DNA of 11,572 nucleotides from CAVQBP01 sp964448105 (GTDB lineage Bacteria; Bacteroidota; Ignavibacteria; Ignavibacteriales; Ignavibacteriaceae): assembly GCA_964448105.1 (NCBI GenBank), contig CAYUVK010000136.1, positions 1 to 11,572 on the forward strand, given 5' to 3'. Of the stretch, positions 1-9,005 are shown one piece after another (the first letter of the stretch is position 1; each line of letters starts with the position of its first letter). Under the pieces are notes generated by a model. The model was not told the origin of the DNA, made no database searches, and was given only the letters and a program-made list of their open reading frames with translations. The translations under genes were made by a program, and so were the position numbers.

Positions 1-42
1 ATAATCAATCACCGGAGTAAGGGTAAGATTAGGATTAAGAAA

Positions 43-477
43 TCATATGTTTTCAATATCTTTTATTATTATTTCCCTGCTGAAATCTTCTAAAACTTTA
101 ATTTCAATTTCGATCCTTTTATGAGGAAGAATTTCGGGGAATAAATTTCCCCATTCAATAAAAACAACAGCTTCATCATCATTTAAATAATCATCAAAAC
201 CGATATCATAAATTTCATCTATTCTATTAATTCTATAAAAATCAAAATGATATATTTTAAATTTTCCTGAATATTCATTTACCAGTGCAAAAGTCGGACT
301 GCTGGCATTTTTTATTCCCAAATAATTTGCAGCTTTTTTTATAAAAAAAGTTTTCCCTGCTCCAAGCTCACCATTAAGAACTATTTTTTCACCGCCTTTT
401 AATCCGGAAGCAAATTCCTCAGCAAGGGAAACGGTTTCATTTTCAGAATAAATTTTTGAGATAACCGGGAATTCCAA
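43..477 (-). CDS. tsaE: TsaE, ATPase of the t6A37 tRNA-modification complex
   Basis: Cytoplasmic P-loop ATPase that works with TsaB and TsaD to place threonylcarbamoyl on A37 of ANN-decoding tRNAs. The 144-residue length is normal for the family. A Walker A motif, GELGAGKT, lies at residues 36-43. It is followed by the family motifs SPTF (60-63), HFDFYR (77-82, with D79) and IEWG (107-110), all intact. The start is TTG (475-477): no ATG exists nearby in frame, and the TTG sits just 4 nt after the porX stop codon, so translational coupling to porX is likely (inference). No separate promoter is visible because the upstream sequence is porX coding DNA. TsaE beside PorX is, from memory, a recurring arrangement in Bacteroidota, though no functional link is established. 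The family assignment is secure; the exact start is less so, because the frame stays open a few codons into porX. Confidence 0.95.
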   Translation of the reverse strand: MEFPVISKIYSENETVSLAEEFASGLKGGEKIVLNGELGAGKTFFIKKAANYLGIKNASSPTFALVNEYSGKFKIYHFDFYRINRIDEIYDIGFDDYLNDDEAVVFIEWGNLFPEILPHKRIEIEIKVLEDFSREIIIKDIENI

Positions 478-481
478 TTGC

Positions 482-2053
482 TTATTTTGGCTCCATAGTA
501 ATTACAGGTAAAATCATTTCTTCCATAGAAATTCCACCGTGCTGGAATGTATCTTTATAATAAGTTAAATATTTATGATAATCTGTCGGGTAAACAAAAT
601 AATAATCTTCTTTTGCAATAATATAATTTATTGTTACACCGCGTTTCGGTAATTTGTATTCAAGCGGATTCTTAATATATATAGCGTGCTTATCATCAAC
701 CTTCAAATTCCTGCCGTATTTAAATCTTAAATTTGTTGATGCTTCTTTATCACCAAGTACTTTTGCTCCTCTTAATGATCTAATTGAACCATGATCCGTA
801 GTAATTATAATTTTTACATTACCTATCTTTGAAAGAGTTTTAAGAGTTGCAAGAAGCGATGAATGCCTAAACCAGCTACTTGTAAGCGATCTGTAAGCGG
901 ATTCATCGGGAGCAATCTCTTTTAATAGATCGGAATCGGATCTTCCGTGGGCAATCATATCAAGAAAATTCACAACAACTGCTGTTAAATGAGAATTCTG
1001 GTAAGATAAAATATTTTGCTCGAAGTTTCTGCCAACCTCAGGATCAATTATTTTAATGTACTTTAAGTCATTTCGCAGCTTAATTCTTTTTCTATCAATT
1101 AATAATTGCAAAAGCTCTTTTTCATATTTATTCATAGTCCTTTCATCATCATCGCTGCTCGGCTGCCAAAGCTGAGGATAATATTTTTCTATTTCAGACG
1201 GAAATAGGCCGCTGAATAAAGAATTTCTTGCATAAGGAGTTGCAGTCGGAAGTATTGAATAATAGTAATCTTTTTCGATTTTAAAATAATCAATAAGCTG
1301 CTTTTCCATAACCATCCATTGATCTAAACGCAGGCAATCAAGAACAAAAAAGAATACAGATGTATTCGGTTCATGCAGATATTTTAAAACAAATTTATCA
1401 GCTATTTGAGTTGTTAACGGTGGAGTATACGAGTCCGTTTCGTTTGCGATCCATTTTTTATAATTCTTTTCGATAAACTTTGAGAACTCTTTATTGGCTT
1501 CTCTTTTTTGATCATTTAAAGTCTGCCGTAAATTTATTTCCGAATGTGTATCAAGTTCAACATCCCAATTAACCATTTTCAGATAAACTTCAATCCATTC
1601 GACAAAATCTAGATTGCTAGTTAATGCCATAGAAATTTGATTAAAATCCTGCAGATAATCTTTTGCAGCATACTCCCCCGAAATTTTTCTTCCTTCAAGA
1701 ATTTTTTTACATACAAGGAGTACCTGGCTTGGATTAACGGGTTTTGTCAGATAATCGCTAATCTTACCCCCTATAGCTTCATTCATTAAAGATTCTTCTT
1801 CATTTTTAGTAATCATAACTACCGGCAGATTGGGGTTTAAATCTTTTATTTGCCCAAGTGTTTCCAAACCTCCCATACCTGCCATCATTTCATCCAAGAA
1901 AATTAAATCGTATGTTTTTTCTTTTACGGAACTTAAAGCATCTTCACCGTTTGTAACAGTATCGACATCAAATCCTTTTTCAGAAAGAAAAATGATGTGG
2001 GATCTTAACAATTCTATTTCGTCATCTACCCAAAGTATTTTTTTTGATTTCAT
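482..2053 (-). CDS. porX: PorX, response regulator with PglZ/alkaline-phosphatase-superfamily output domain
   Basis: Cytoplasmic two-component regulator of the type IX secretion system. The 523 residues comprise a CheY-like receiver (about 5-120), a helical linker (about 125-225) and a PglZ/alkaline-phosphatase-fold effector (about 230-523). Receiver residues are present: D10/D11 (WVDDE), phospho-acceptor D54 (FLDEMM), T82 and K104-P105. The usual proline four residues after the phospho-Asp is replaced by A58. In the effector, likely metal/catalytic residues are D239 (VLDCLRLD), T272 (LPTATPY), D365/H369 (NFLDMIAHG), D420-H421 (TTDHGS) and H505 (QHGGISMEEM). Published work on P. gingivalis and Flavobacterium PorX describes a zinc-dependent phosphodiesterase acting on oligonucleotides, and describes PorX controlling T9SS genes together with PorY and SigP (established knowledge, recalled). 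ATG start at 2051-2053. It lies 154 bp downstream of sprA and is followed after 4 nt by tsaE. No DNA-binding domain is apparent. Confidence 0.95.
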   Translation of the reverse strand: MKSKKILWVDDEIELLRSHIIFLSEKGFDVDTVTNGEDALSSVKEKTYDLIFLDEMMAGMGGLETLGQIKDLNPNLPVVMITKNEEESLMNEAIGGKISDYLTKPVNPSQVLLVCKKILEGRKISGEYAAKDYLQDFNQISMALTSNLDFVEWIEVYLKMVNWDVELDTHSEINLRQTLNDQKREANKEFSKFIEKNYKKWIANETDSYTPPLTTQIADKFVLKYLHEPNTSVFFFVLDCLRLDQWMVMEKQLIDYFKIEKDYYYSILPTATPYARNSLFSGLFPSEIEKYYPQLWQPSSDDDERTMNKYEKELLQLLIDRKRIKLRNDLKYIKIIDPEVGRNFEQNILSYQNSHLTAVVVNFLDMIAHGRSDSDLLKEIAPDESAYRSLTSSWFRHSSLLATLKTLSKIGNVKIIITTDHGSIRSLRGAKVLGDKEASTNLRFKYGRNLKVDDKHAIYIKNPLEYKLPKRGVTINYIIAKEDYYFVYPTDYHKYLTYYKDTFQHGGISMEEMILPVITMEPK

Positions 2054-2083
2054 AATAATTAGTAAGTATTAATAAAATTTTAT

Positions 2084-2117
2084 TTTATATAAGTAATTTA
2101 GTTAAATAAATAGTCAA
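2084..2117 (-). promoter_or_regulatory. Possible promoter for porX-tsaE
   Basis: In the 154-bp gap between sprA and porX the minus strand has TTGACT (2117-2112), a 5/6 match to a sigma-70 -35 box, followed by an AT-rich TATATAAA stretch (2091-2084). Spacing to the best -10-like hexamers is 20-22 bp, longer than ideal, so this is only a candidate. No convincing hairpin terminator separates sprA from porX, so read-through from sprA is equally possible. The rest of the gap shows no ORF or RNA gene. Confidence 0.25.
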
Positions 2118-2207
2118 GGTAACTTCATTCTTTCACAACTTCCTTTAAGAGCAGTTTAAGATTAAAATAAAAACAGCTTATGTGATTTGATTCACCAAGT
2201 TAACAAA

Positions 2208-5200
2208 TTATTGTATCGAAATATGCACATCGAGCCCTGCTTCATTAGTGGTTGTCGGCGGAATTCTATTTGCTCCTTCAGGAGTAACAGAGGTTCTTGT
2301 ATAAAAAATTGATAATGTAACTTTTGAACTGATAGTGTATTTAATCCTTGGTTCAACAGTAACTCTCGTAGTTCCATCCTGGGGAATTCCTCCATCCCTG
2401 TAATTAACCATGTCATAAATGATAGTAGAATTCTGAGAATTTGTGTAAGAGAAGCTAAATTCAATATCATTTTTCAATGAAATTCCGAACAAAGGTATTT
2501 CAAAACCGGACTTTGAAAAACCTGCAGTTATACCAATATCCCTTGAAAAAGTCTCGCTAATATTTTTTGTTGTTGTACCGAGATCATAACTAGTATTTGT
2601 AGAATATTTAAGACTGGCAATAATATTTCCGCCCCACAATTCTTTAAAAGTAAAATCAAGTCCCATCAAAGGAGCAAATCCATATTGTATCCTTTGTGTT
2701 TGAATTTGCTTTAATCCATCCGGAGTAATTTTCCATCCTTCGGAATAAGTTGATTTATAAGAATGGTTAAAGGATACTCTTTGTGCAAAGGTTTTAAATA
2801 ACGCAAACGATTCAAGCCCGCTCCAGCTAATTGTCCAATTTGGTCTAGGAATATATTTTGCAATATTTTGAAAAGGTCCTAGCTTAGATAAGATAGGAAG
2901 AGATTCAAAACCTTTCACAAATGCGTCGGGAAGATCGGTTGCTTCCGGGTCTAATTTATGAACTTGCTGAATTCCATTATTAAGGGCACTAAAAAATAGG
3001 AAAGGAGGAAATGTTAAAAATGATCTCTGTATTGTACCTGTAGAGCTTATATCTCTAACAGATGTATTACCATTTTCATCTGATTGAAGACTTGTTCTTT
3101 TATTGAAAGTCCATCCCACACTCCAGTCCAAATTAATAGTTGCGCCTTCCCAAAGAGGTCGTGAAGTACTAAAATCTAAATTGTTATTCTGTGAAAAAAC
3201 ATCCTGCAAAATTCCGCCGGGATTAGGAGCACGTTTTCCTACATCACCGCTTAATCCCAGCATAAAACCTCTAGTGGGACCGTTATTATAATTTTGGCTA
3301 AATCCCCAAAAGTTTCTTAAACCGGTTCCTTCGCCTAAAATACCATTCTTAGATAGTGTATTACTATTTGAAAAACTCATTGTAATAGATTCATATTTAA
3401 AGAATACAAACTGAATTACCGATTCTAAAAACAAAGCTGCATTTTTTAAAGCATGTTTTTTAGGTTTAACAACGCCCGTTGAATCTTTTGCCGACAAAGA
3501 ATCAGTCAATGCTTTTTTAGTTGTATCGGAAACTTTTGAGTTATTTCCTCTTTGTATAACATTTCTTTCAATAACATTATTCTCTTGGTTTTGATTTTCT
3601 CCAAAGTTTCTGCTTCTTCCCCTTTGACTTGGTGTCTGGTTTGTTTGTTCTACATTTTCCCCTTCTTCTTTATGAGTAAATAACGGAGCTGTCAAAGCAT
3701 TTAACTTTAAAGTTAATCCTATTGTTGATCTATTTGAAAAACCTGCACTACGTCCCAATTGTTCTTGTCTAAAATCGTTATTCCAGTTATATGAAACAGA
3801 ATAGCCTGCATTTATCGAGAAGTATTTGTTAATGTCCCATAATGTAGGAAGCATAGGAGAAGATTTTAAATCAAAAGTCTGCTGATACCGGTAGTCTTTT
3901 CCAAAATGAGCCCTTGAAAAAATATCATAGAAAATTGCACTGTTGCTTCTCTGGTTATTGTTCTCATCGGTTTCGAGGTATAGAAGTGAAGAATTAATGT
4001 TTACATTATAATTTAACGACAGGTTTAATAATCCCCCCTCCGTTAATTTCCATGCAAAATTAAAACCTCTTTGAGCCGTAAAATCTCTTGTAACAATTTC
4101 CTGCGAAGAACTATTAGAGCGTGCTCTTGTTATGTTTATATTCCTATTCCTTCTTGCTGTTAAATTGAAATTAAAATTCTGCGGGGTATAATATATTTTA
4201 TAGTTTGGATAATCAGATAATAAAGAAAATATTATACCGATAAGAGGTATTTTTTTAGGATAAAAATAATAATCGGGGCTGAAATTTATTCCATAATTAA
4301 GACTTGCATTCCAAACCCATCCTTTATTACTTAAGATTGTAGGATTACGGCTGAATGTCCGGTTATAGTTAAAACCAAATGTAAGTGCGTTCCATGTATC
4401 TCTAACCAGCCAGTAAGAGGTTGGAATCTTGAGTTTAACATTTGAGGCCGAATAAGAATCGGAAGTACTTAATGTTTGTGTTTCAGCTCTTATTTGATCA
4501 GCTGTTTTTGTAACTCCAGGTACTGTATCTATCCGTGCTTGACCAGCCAAGCTTGCTGCAGCTTCAACTTCAATATCCGTCCCTGGATAATATTTAGGTT
4601 TGGAAAAAGATTCAGTATGAGAATAATTAACACTTAAATTACTGCCTGGAAGATCTATCGGTAATAATTTAAGAACATCCATTTGCATAGATGTACTCCA
4701 GTTCTTTGTGCCAACCCTTGAACCGAATCTATCCGATAACTTATGAAAATACGGATCTGTCTGGTTCAAGTTAAAACTAACTGTAAGCAAATCCGCTAAT
4801 TTAAGTGAAGTAGACACACTATATGCCCAGCCGGGGTGGTCATCTGCTCCTACAACTCTAAGTTCATTTACCCAAATTTCGCCTGAAACAGGCCCAGGAT
4901 TAAAAGATGGGTTATCCAAATTTAAAACACCGACATCTAAAAACCTTATTGAAGTTAAAGAGGGCTGCCCTCTTACAGTATAAGGCCCGCTAGTGATTGT
5001 TTTGTTTACAGAATCACCGCGTTGTTCTTTAATTGCAGTTAATTCTTTAAAAGGAATGCTTATTTCATTCCAGCCTGTGTCAACCGGCTGCCTGTACTCA
5101 TAAAAATTGTTAGAATCACTACCAAATCTAAAATAGACTTGAGAAGTGTATAACCCTCTTCCTTTATCATTATAAGATATGGAACCTAGATTTGAATTCT

Positions 5201-8200
5201 TGTCTCCATGAATAAAGAGTTTCATTTCCGAATAACTAAATACATCGAGCGGGCGATATAAATATTTTACTGCTTCTCTTGACTGTCCATCGGGTAAATC
5301 TTTAAATATTAAATCCATTGATTGTTCGTTTTGGAGAACGGTTTCAGTTGTTTGTGTATTATCTCTTGCACGCTGAACACCCGGCGGAATATTATAATCG
5401 GGATTATCTTCAACATTCTTTACCGATACGGACAACACTGTATCATTCGGTAATACTTTCTGCCATTGATTGCCCACAAGATCAAACTCGGCAATCTTCA
5501 AATGAACCATTTGACTAACGCCGGTAAATACTAATCTTATATATTCAACATCGGAAAGACTCGGAGTACCGACTGTTGCTGAAGTATCTTTTAATGGAAT
5601 CCTGTACAAATACCAGCCTTTGCCATTGCTTCCACCGCCAGCAATAAATTTGTTATTTGTTGTATCCAAATCAACTGTGTATCTAAAATAGCTGTTGACA
5701 AGATCAACACTCCCGTTTCTATTTAAATCTTCAGTATCAGGTACTCTTCCTATATCAGTTAATTGAGCATTCCCTTCAGTCCCATTAATATTGAAATAAT
5801 CAAATATATTTGAACTTTGCCCGCTAAAAGCAAAATCATCATGAGCGGGATCCGGAGCATTACTATGATAAGCTGCTCTTTCCTCATCATCATTCATCCC
5901 ATCAATACCTGTATCCTCTCCTTCATTTATAACCTCATTGTATGGAGGCTTATCCTCCGTATCTAATTTTCTATTTGGAATCACATCCTCACTAATTCTT
6001 CCTAAATCAATTAACATTTTTGCGTCTTTAGGAACTTGACTAGGCTGCATCCAGATATCAATAAATTCAATGTTTTCTTCCGTTAAATTATTTGCACTAG
6101 AAGAAAGAACCTTCATCATTCCTCCCCAGTTTCTTTCTTTATTTGATAGATTAGGATAAATATTATATGTTCCGGGAGTATCGGGCAAATAAACGTAGTC
6201 CATAATTGAGATCAGCTGATCAGATCTCGCAACCTTTTTTTGGGGCCAAATATCATTTACATTTACACTAGAAGTCTCTGTAAACCAAAAGCTTTTAGCT
6301 TTATATTTCATCATTGCTTGAGGCAAAGTATCCCGGAGCATCGGCAATAATTCAGGGGGGCTCAAATCTTTCCAACCTGTATATGCTATTCCTACAGGAA
6401 TGGTTCTTTTTGTTCCTTCAAAATCATCTATATATGCAATACTTGCACCATTATCCGAAGCTATAGTACTTTTTTTAGTGTTAGGATCAGGATTCATATA
6501 TGCATATTCACCGGCTAAAGTAAAGGAAGACATTTGCCTTGTGGGTATTATTTTATTTAAGGCTTTTGTTAGAAACGGAAGATCACCGCTTGTATTAAAA
6601 TCAACGCCATAAATGGTATTGCTAAGAGGTTCTTCACCAATTCTTACTTTGTCACTTAAGGTTTGCTGGTTAAGATTTAAAAGAGAAAAACCCAGCTTGG
6701 TTTTGTTGGAAATATTTAAAACACCTCTAGCACCTAATAAAGTTTTTGATGCCAGAGAGAAGAGATCGTTCTGTTCAAAAGTAATTTTGAGATCTGCACC
6801 CGGAACAAGTGCCGCATCATTCCTAATGGTTAATTGACCCGAATTGTAATCAACAACATAGTCTACCCCCGGAGTTAATTCCCTTCCATTTAAAAGAACC
6901 CGAACAGAATTTTCAACAACATTAAATCCTAGCTGATATACCGAGGTGGCTTCACCGGAATACTGCCCGGTAAGTTCCCACTTATCTTTTGTTTTTACAT
7001 ATTGTGCAAAAGTTTTTGTAGTATCATAAATATCCTGGAATTTTAACGAGTCAGGTAAATCCTGCGGGAAATTTTTCCCGAACGGTTCAAGAACAGGAAA
7101 AATAATTTCTCCCGTTTCGGGTAAAATAGTCGTTCCCGGAAACCAATCGAAAACATTATCCGGTGTAAATCCTCCACTGGCATTTACTTTATCTAATTTA
7201 AAAGCCTGCAAAAACTTTGTTCCGCCTATTTCTGTTATCGGGTCCTGCCCCGGGACTTCATATGCAAGATTAAATTGGAAACCATCCTGCTTAATATTCC
7301 TTCCGCCTAATGAATAGAAATTCTTCATTAATAATTTCCAGGCTTCTGTAAATGTAGGCTGGAGATTCTTTGGCTTAACCAATTTTAACACAAGGATCGA
7401 GTCACCGGCAGCGTTAGCATTGTTTAAAAATTCACCGTAAAATAAATCATCTTCAGGACCGGACGAAGCATTTTCTATTCTATAAGCCACGGCAATAATA
7501 TCATCATCATTAATTTGAGTTTTAAATGTAATGTAGCCGGTATATTCTTGAATTGAATAATCAACATCGGGGGTAAGCAGTAAAAATCTCCCAGTTTCAC
7601 TTTTTCCAGGTTGTGGATTATCTAATGTTCTACGAGAATTAGGATAAGTTTTTCCAGCCTCTAAAGGTGGGAGATCTATGTAAGCATTTGCCTGTCTTTC
7701 TCGGGAAGGATCTCTCCCGATTGTATTAATTGATTTCCACACTTCAATATCTTTAATTTTATATGATTCATCAACGTCAGGTACCGAGTTAGAATAATAT
7801 CTTTCAAATAAATTTAAACTAGGAATAGTGCTTGAATAGATTGTATCAACAAAATAATGGTTTGTTGAATAATCATAAGCTCTCAGTGTAAATTGCTGCG
7901 ATGTTGAACCGCCGCTAACAGAAACTTCTTTAGTTTCACCTTTCTTCTGGCTAGCAATGGTAGTAAGAGAAAAAGGTCCCATTTGAAAATTAGCTTTTAT
8001 ACCAAATAGCGCTTCACTTCCCCCCACTAATGGTGAAGTTTGTAAAGAAACATTACCGGCTTCTATACTTTGAATTATTTCATCTTCATAACCAGTGTAT
8101 TTTATTTTCAGCTGGTTTTCATATTGAAATGTACGTTCCGTATTCCAATCGGCACTAATATTCAGTTTATCCCCTATTGTGCCATTAACATTTATTTGTA

Positions 8201-9005
8201 CCTGCTGCCTAAAATCAGGTTCGTTTTGTGTATTTCCCAAACGTGAGGCTGTAACACCTTGGGTTGTTTCGTTTCGCCACGCGCCGTGTATATCTACTGC
8301 ACCGCCAATTCTTAAACTAATTTTTGGTTCTCCAAAAATACTTAAAACACCGACACTCGGTAACGGGATTTCAAAATCGGTAATATTTTTGATAACATCC
8401 TGAAGTCCTTTTTCGCTATTTTGCAATTCATATTGATGACCGAGATCTTCCCACAATTCCTTTTCCCTCAAAGCAAGACGCATTTTTATATATTCATCAA
8501 GCGGGATCGTTAAGATAATTTTTGTTTTTTGACCTGCAATCTTTTCTACTATATTTACATTTTTCCCGGTTGAATCAATTTCCACTGTCCGTGATCTCAA
8601 TCCAATAGAAGGTCGGGCGATAAAAGGAGAAGGGCGTTTTCCCTTTAAAGTAACATAAGGAACATCTCTTCTTTCAGGGTGGAAATATTTTAACCTGGCT
8701 GTGGAGTCAATAGACATTTCATCCAGTGTATCTTTTTTTGCTGCCAGTGAATCTGTCTTAAGATTGAGAGAATCAATTTTACTTACGGGAAAGTTTTCTT
8801 TTTTTGTGCTGATTGAATCTAGTGGTGAATTTATATTGGAATACTTAATATTACTTGGATTTGAAGTAGCGGCTATTTCACGGCTGTTTTTTTTTGCTGC
8901 TGATTTCTCTAAACTTAAAGGAATTTTTACTTCTTTAAAATTTGACTTTTGTGCAGAAAAATATTGGAAGAAAGCATCTACCCAAACTGCTCTGTTTATC
9001 TGCAC
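2208..9005 (-). CDS. sprA: SprA (Sov homologue), giant outer-membrane translocon of the type IX secretion system
   Basis: SprA forms a very large single-chain beta-barrel in the outer membrane through which folded T9SS cargo exits. From the first standard start (GTG, 9003-9005) the product is 2,265 residues, close to the roughly 2,400 of Flavobacterium SprA. Features in order: a Ser/Asp/Lys-rich linker with repeated DS(L/I) units (about 63-101); family segments around GPFSLTTIASQKKGE and GPEDDLFYGEF; the NGRELTPGVDYVVDYNSG element; the signature AYIDDFEGTKR (about 857); an acidic stretch EGEDTGIDGMNDDEE and DLNRNGSVD (about 1026-1101); then a long run of alternating amphipathic strands rich in aromatics, typical of an outer-membrane barrel, interrupted by a Q/N/R-rich linker (about 1780-1846); and an ending in PPTTTNEAGLDVHISIQ. 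The reading frame is uninterrupted. The frame extends upstream of the GTG into signal-peptide-like sequence without a standard start, so the true protein is probably longer (about 2,301 residues if ATC at 9111-9113 starts it). porX follows, consistent with a T9SS locus. Confidence 0.95.
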   Translation of the reverse strand: MQINRAVWVDAFFQYFSAQKSNFKEVKIPLSLEKSAAKKNSREIAATSNPSNIKYSNINSPLDSISTKKENFPVSKIDSLNLKTDSLAAKKDTLDEMSIDSTARLKYFHPERRDVPYVTLKGKRPSPFIARPSIGLRSRTVEIDSTGKNVNIVEKIAGQKTKIILTIPLDEYIKMRLALREKELWEDLGHQYELQNSEKGLQDVIKNITDFEIPLPSVGVLSIFGEPKISLRIGGAVDIHGAWRNETTQGVTASRLGNTQNEPDFRQQVQINVNGTIGDKLNISADWNTERTFQYENQLKIKYTGYEDEIIQSIEAGNVSLQTSPLVGGSEALFGIKANFQMGPFSLTTIASQKKGETKEVSVSGGSTSQQFTLRAYDYSTNHYFVDTIYSSTIPSLNLFERYYSNSVPDVDESYKIKDIEVWKSINTIGRDPSRERQANAYIDLPPLEAGKTYPNSRRTLDNPQPGKSETGRFLLLTPDVDYSIQEYTGYITFKTQINDDDIIAVAYRIENASSGPEDDLFYGEFLNNANAAGDSILVLKLVKPKNLQPTFTEAWKLLMKNFYSLGGRNIKQDGFQFNLAYEVPGQDPITEIGGTKFLQAFKLDKVNASGGFTPDNVFDWFPGTTILPETGEIIFPVLEPFGKNFPQDLPDSLKFQDIYDTTKTFAQYVKTKDKWELTGQYSGEATSVYQLGFNVVENSVRVLLNGRELTPGVDYVVDYNSGQLTIRNDAALVPGADLKITFEQNDLFSLASKTLLGARGVLNISNKTKLGFSLLNLNQQTLSDKVRIGEEPLSNTIYGVDFNTSGDLPFLTKALNKIIPTRQMSSFTLAGEYAYMNPDPNTKKSTIASDNGASIAYIDDFEGTKRTIPVGIAYTGWKDLSPPELLPMLRDTLPQAMMKYKAKSFWFTETSSVNVNDIWPQKKVARSDQLISIMDYVYLPDTPGTYNIYPNLSNKERNWGGMMKVLSSSANNLTEENIEFIDIWMQPSQVPKDAKMLIDLGRISEDVIPNRKLDTEDKPPYNEVINEGEDTGIDGMNDDEERAAYHSNAPDPAHDDFAFSGQSSNIFDYFNINGTEGNAQLTDIGRVPDTEDLNRNGSVDLVNSYFRYTVDLDTTNNKFIAGGGSNGKGWYLYRIPLKDTSATVGTPSLSDVEYIRLVFTGVSQMVHLKIAEFDLVGNQWQKVLPNDTVLSVSVKNVEDNPDYNIPPGVQRARDNTQTTETVLQNEQSMDLIFKDLPDGQSREAVKYLYRPLDVFSYSEMKLFIHGDKNSNLGSISYNDKGRGLYTSQVYFRFGSDSNNFYEYRQPVDTGWNEISIPFKELTAIKEQRGDSVNKTITSGPYTVRGQPSLTSIRFLDVGVLNLDNPSFNPGPVSGEIWVNELRVVGADDHPGWAYSVSTSLKLADLLTVSFNLNQTDPYFHKLSDRFGSRVGTKNWSTSMQMDVLKLLPIDLPGSNLSVNYSHTESFSKPKYYPGTDIEVEAAASLAGQARIDTVPGVTKTADQIRAETQTLSTSDSYSASNVKLKIPTSYWLVRDTWNALTFGFNYNRTFSRNPTILSNKGWVWNASLNYGINFSPDYYFYPKKIPLIGIIFSLLSDYPNYKIYYTPQNFNFNLTARRNRNINITRARSNSSSQEIVTRDFTAQRGFNFAWKLTEGGLLNLSLNYNVNINSSLLYLETDENNNQRSNSAIFYDIFSRAHFGKDYRYQQTFDLKSSPMLPTLWDINKYFSINAGYSVSYNWNNDFRQEQLGRSAGFSNRSTIGLTLKLNALTAPLFTHKEEGENVEQTNQTPSQRGRSRNFGENQNQENNVIERNVIQRGNNSKVSDTTKKALTDSLSAKDSTGVVKPKKHALKNAALFLESVIQFVFFKYESITMSFSNSNTLSKNGILGEGTGLRNFWGFSQNYNNGPTRGFMLGLSGDVGKRAPNPGGILQDVFSQNNNLDFSTSRPLWEGATINLDWSVGWTFNKRTSLQSDENGNTSVRDISSTGTIQRSFLTFPPFLFFSALNNGIQQVHKLDPEATDLPDAFVKGFESLPILSKLGPFQNIAKYIPRPNWTISWSGLESFALFKTFAQRVSFNHSYKSTYSEGWKITPDGLKQIQTQRIQYGFAPLMGLDFTFKELWGGNIIASLKYSTNTSYDLGTTTKNISETFSRDIGITAGFSKSGFEIPLFGISLKNDIEFSFSYTNSQNSTIIYDMVNYRDGGIPQDGTTRVTVEPRIKYTISSKVTLSIFYTRTSVTPEGANRIPPTTTNEAGLDVHISIQ

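Noticed and set aside
1..42. Possible start of another gene downstream of tsaE (GTG at 10-12 on the minus strand)
   Set aside because: Only four codons are visible before the window ends and there is no ribosome binding site; nothing can be supported.
1830..2072. 80-codon plus-strand frame opposite the porX receiver domain
   Set aside because: Antisense to highly conserved receiver residues; no protein features of its own.
2160..2207. Possible terminator after sprA (GTGA/TCAC hairpin near 2181-2194)
   Set aside because: The stem is only 4 bp and the T-rich stretch lies about 10 nt away, so it does not qualify as an intrinsic terminator.
2192..2470. 92-codon minus-strand frame overlapping the sprA 3' end
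   Set aside because: Out of frame with the clearly conserved SprA C-terminus and no family resemblance; a coding shadow.
3103..8403. Several 62-74 codon plus-strand frames within sprA
   Set aside because: All lie opposite sprA codons, lack ribosome binding sites and motifs, and are scattered as expected by chance.
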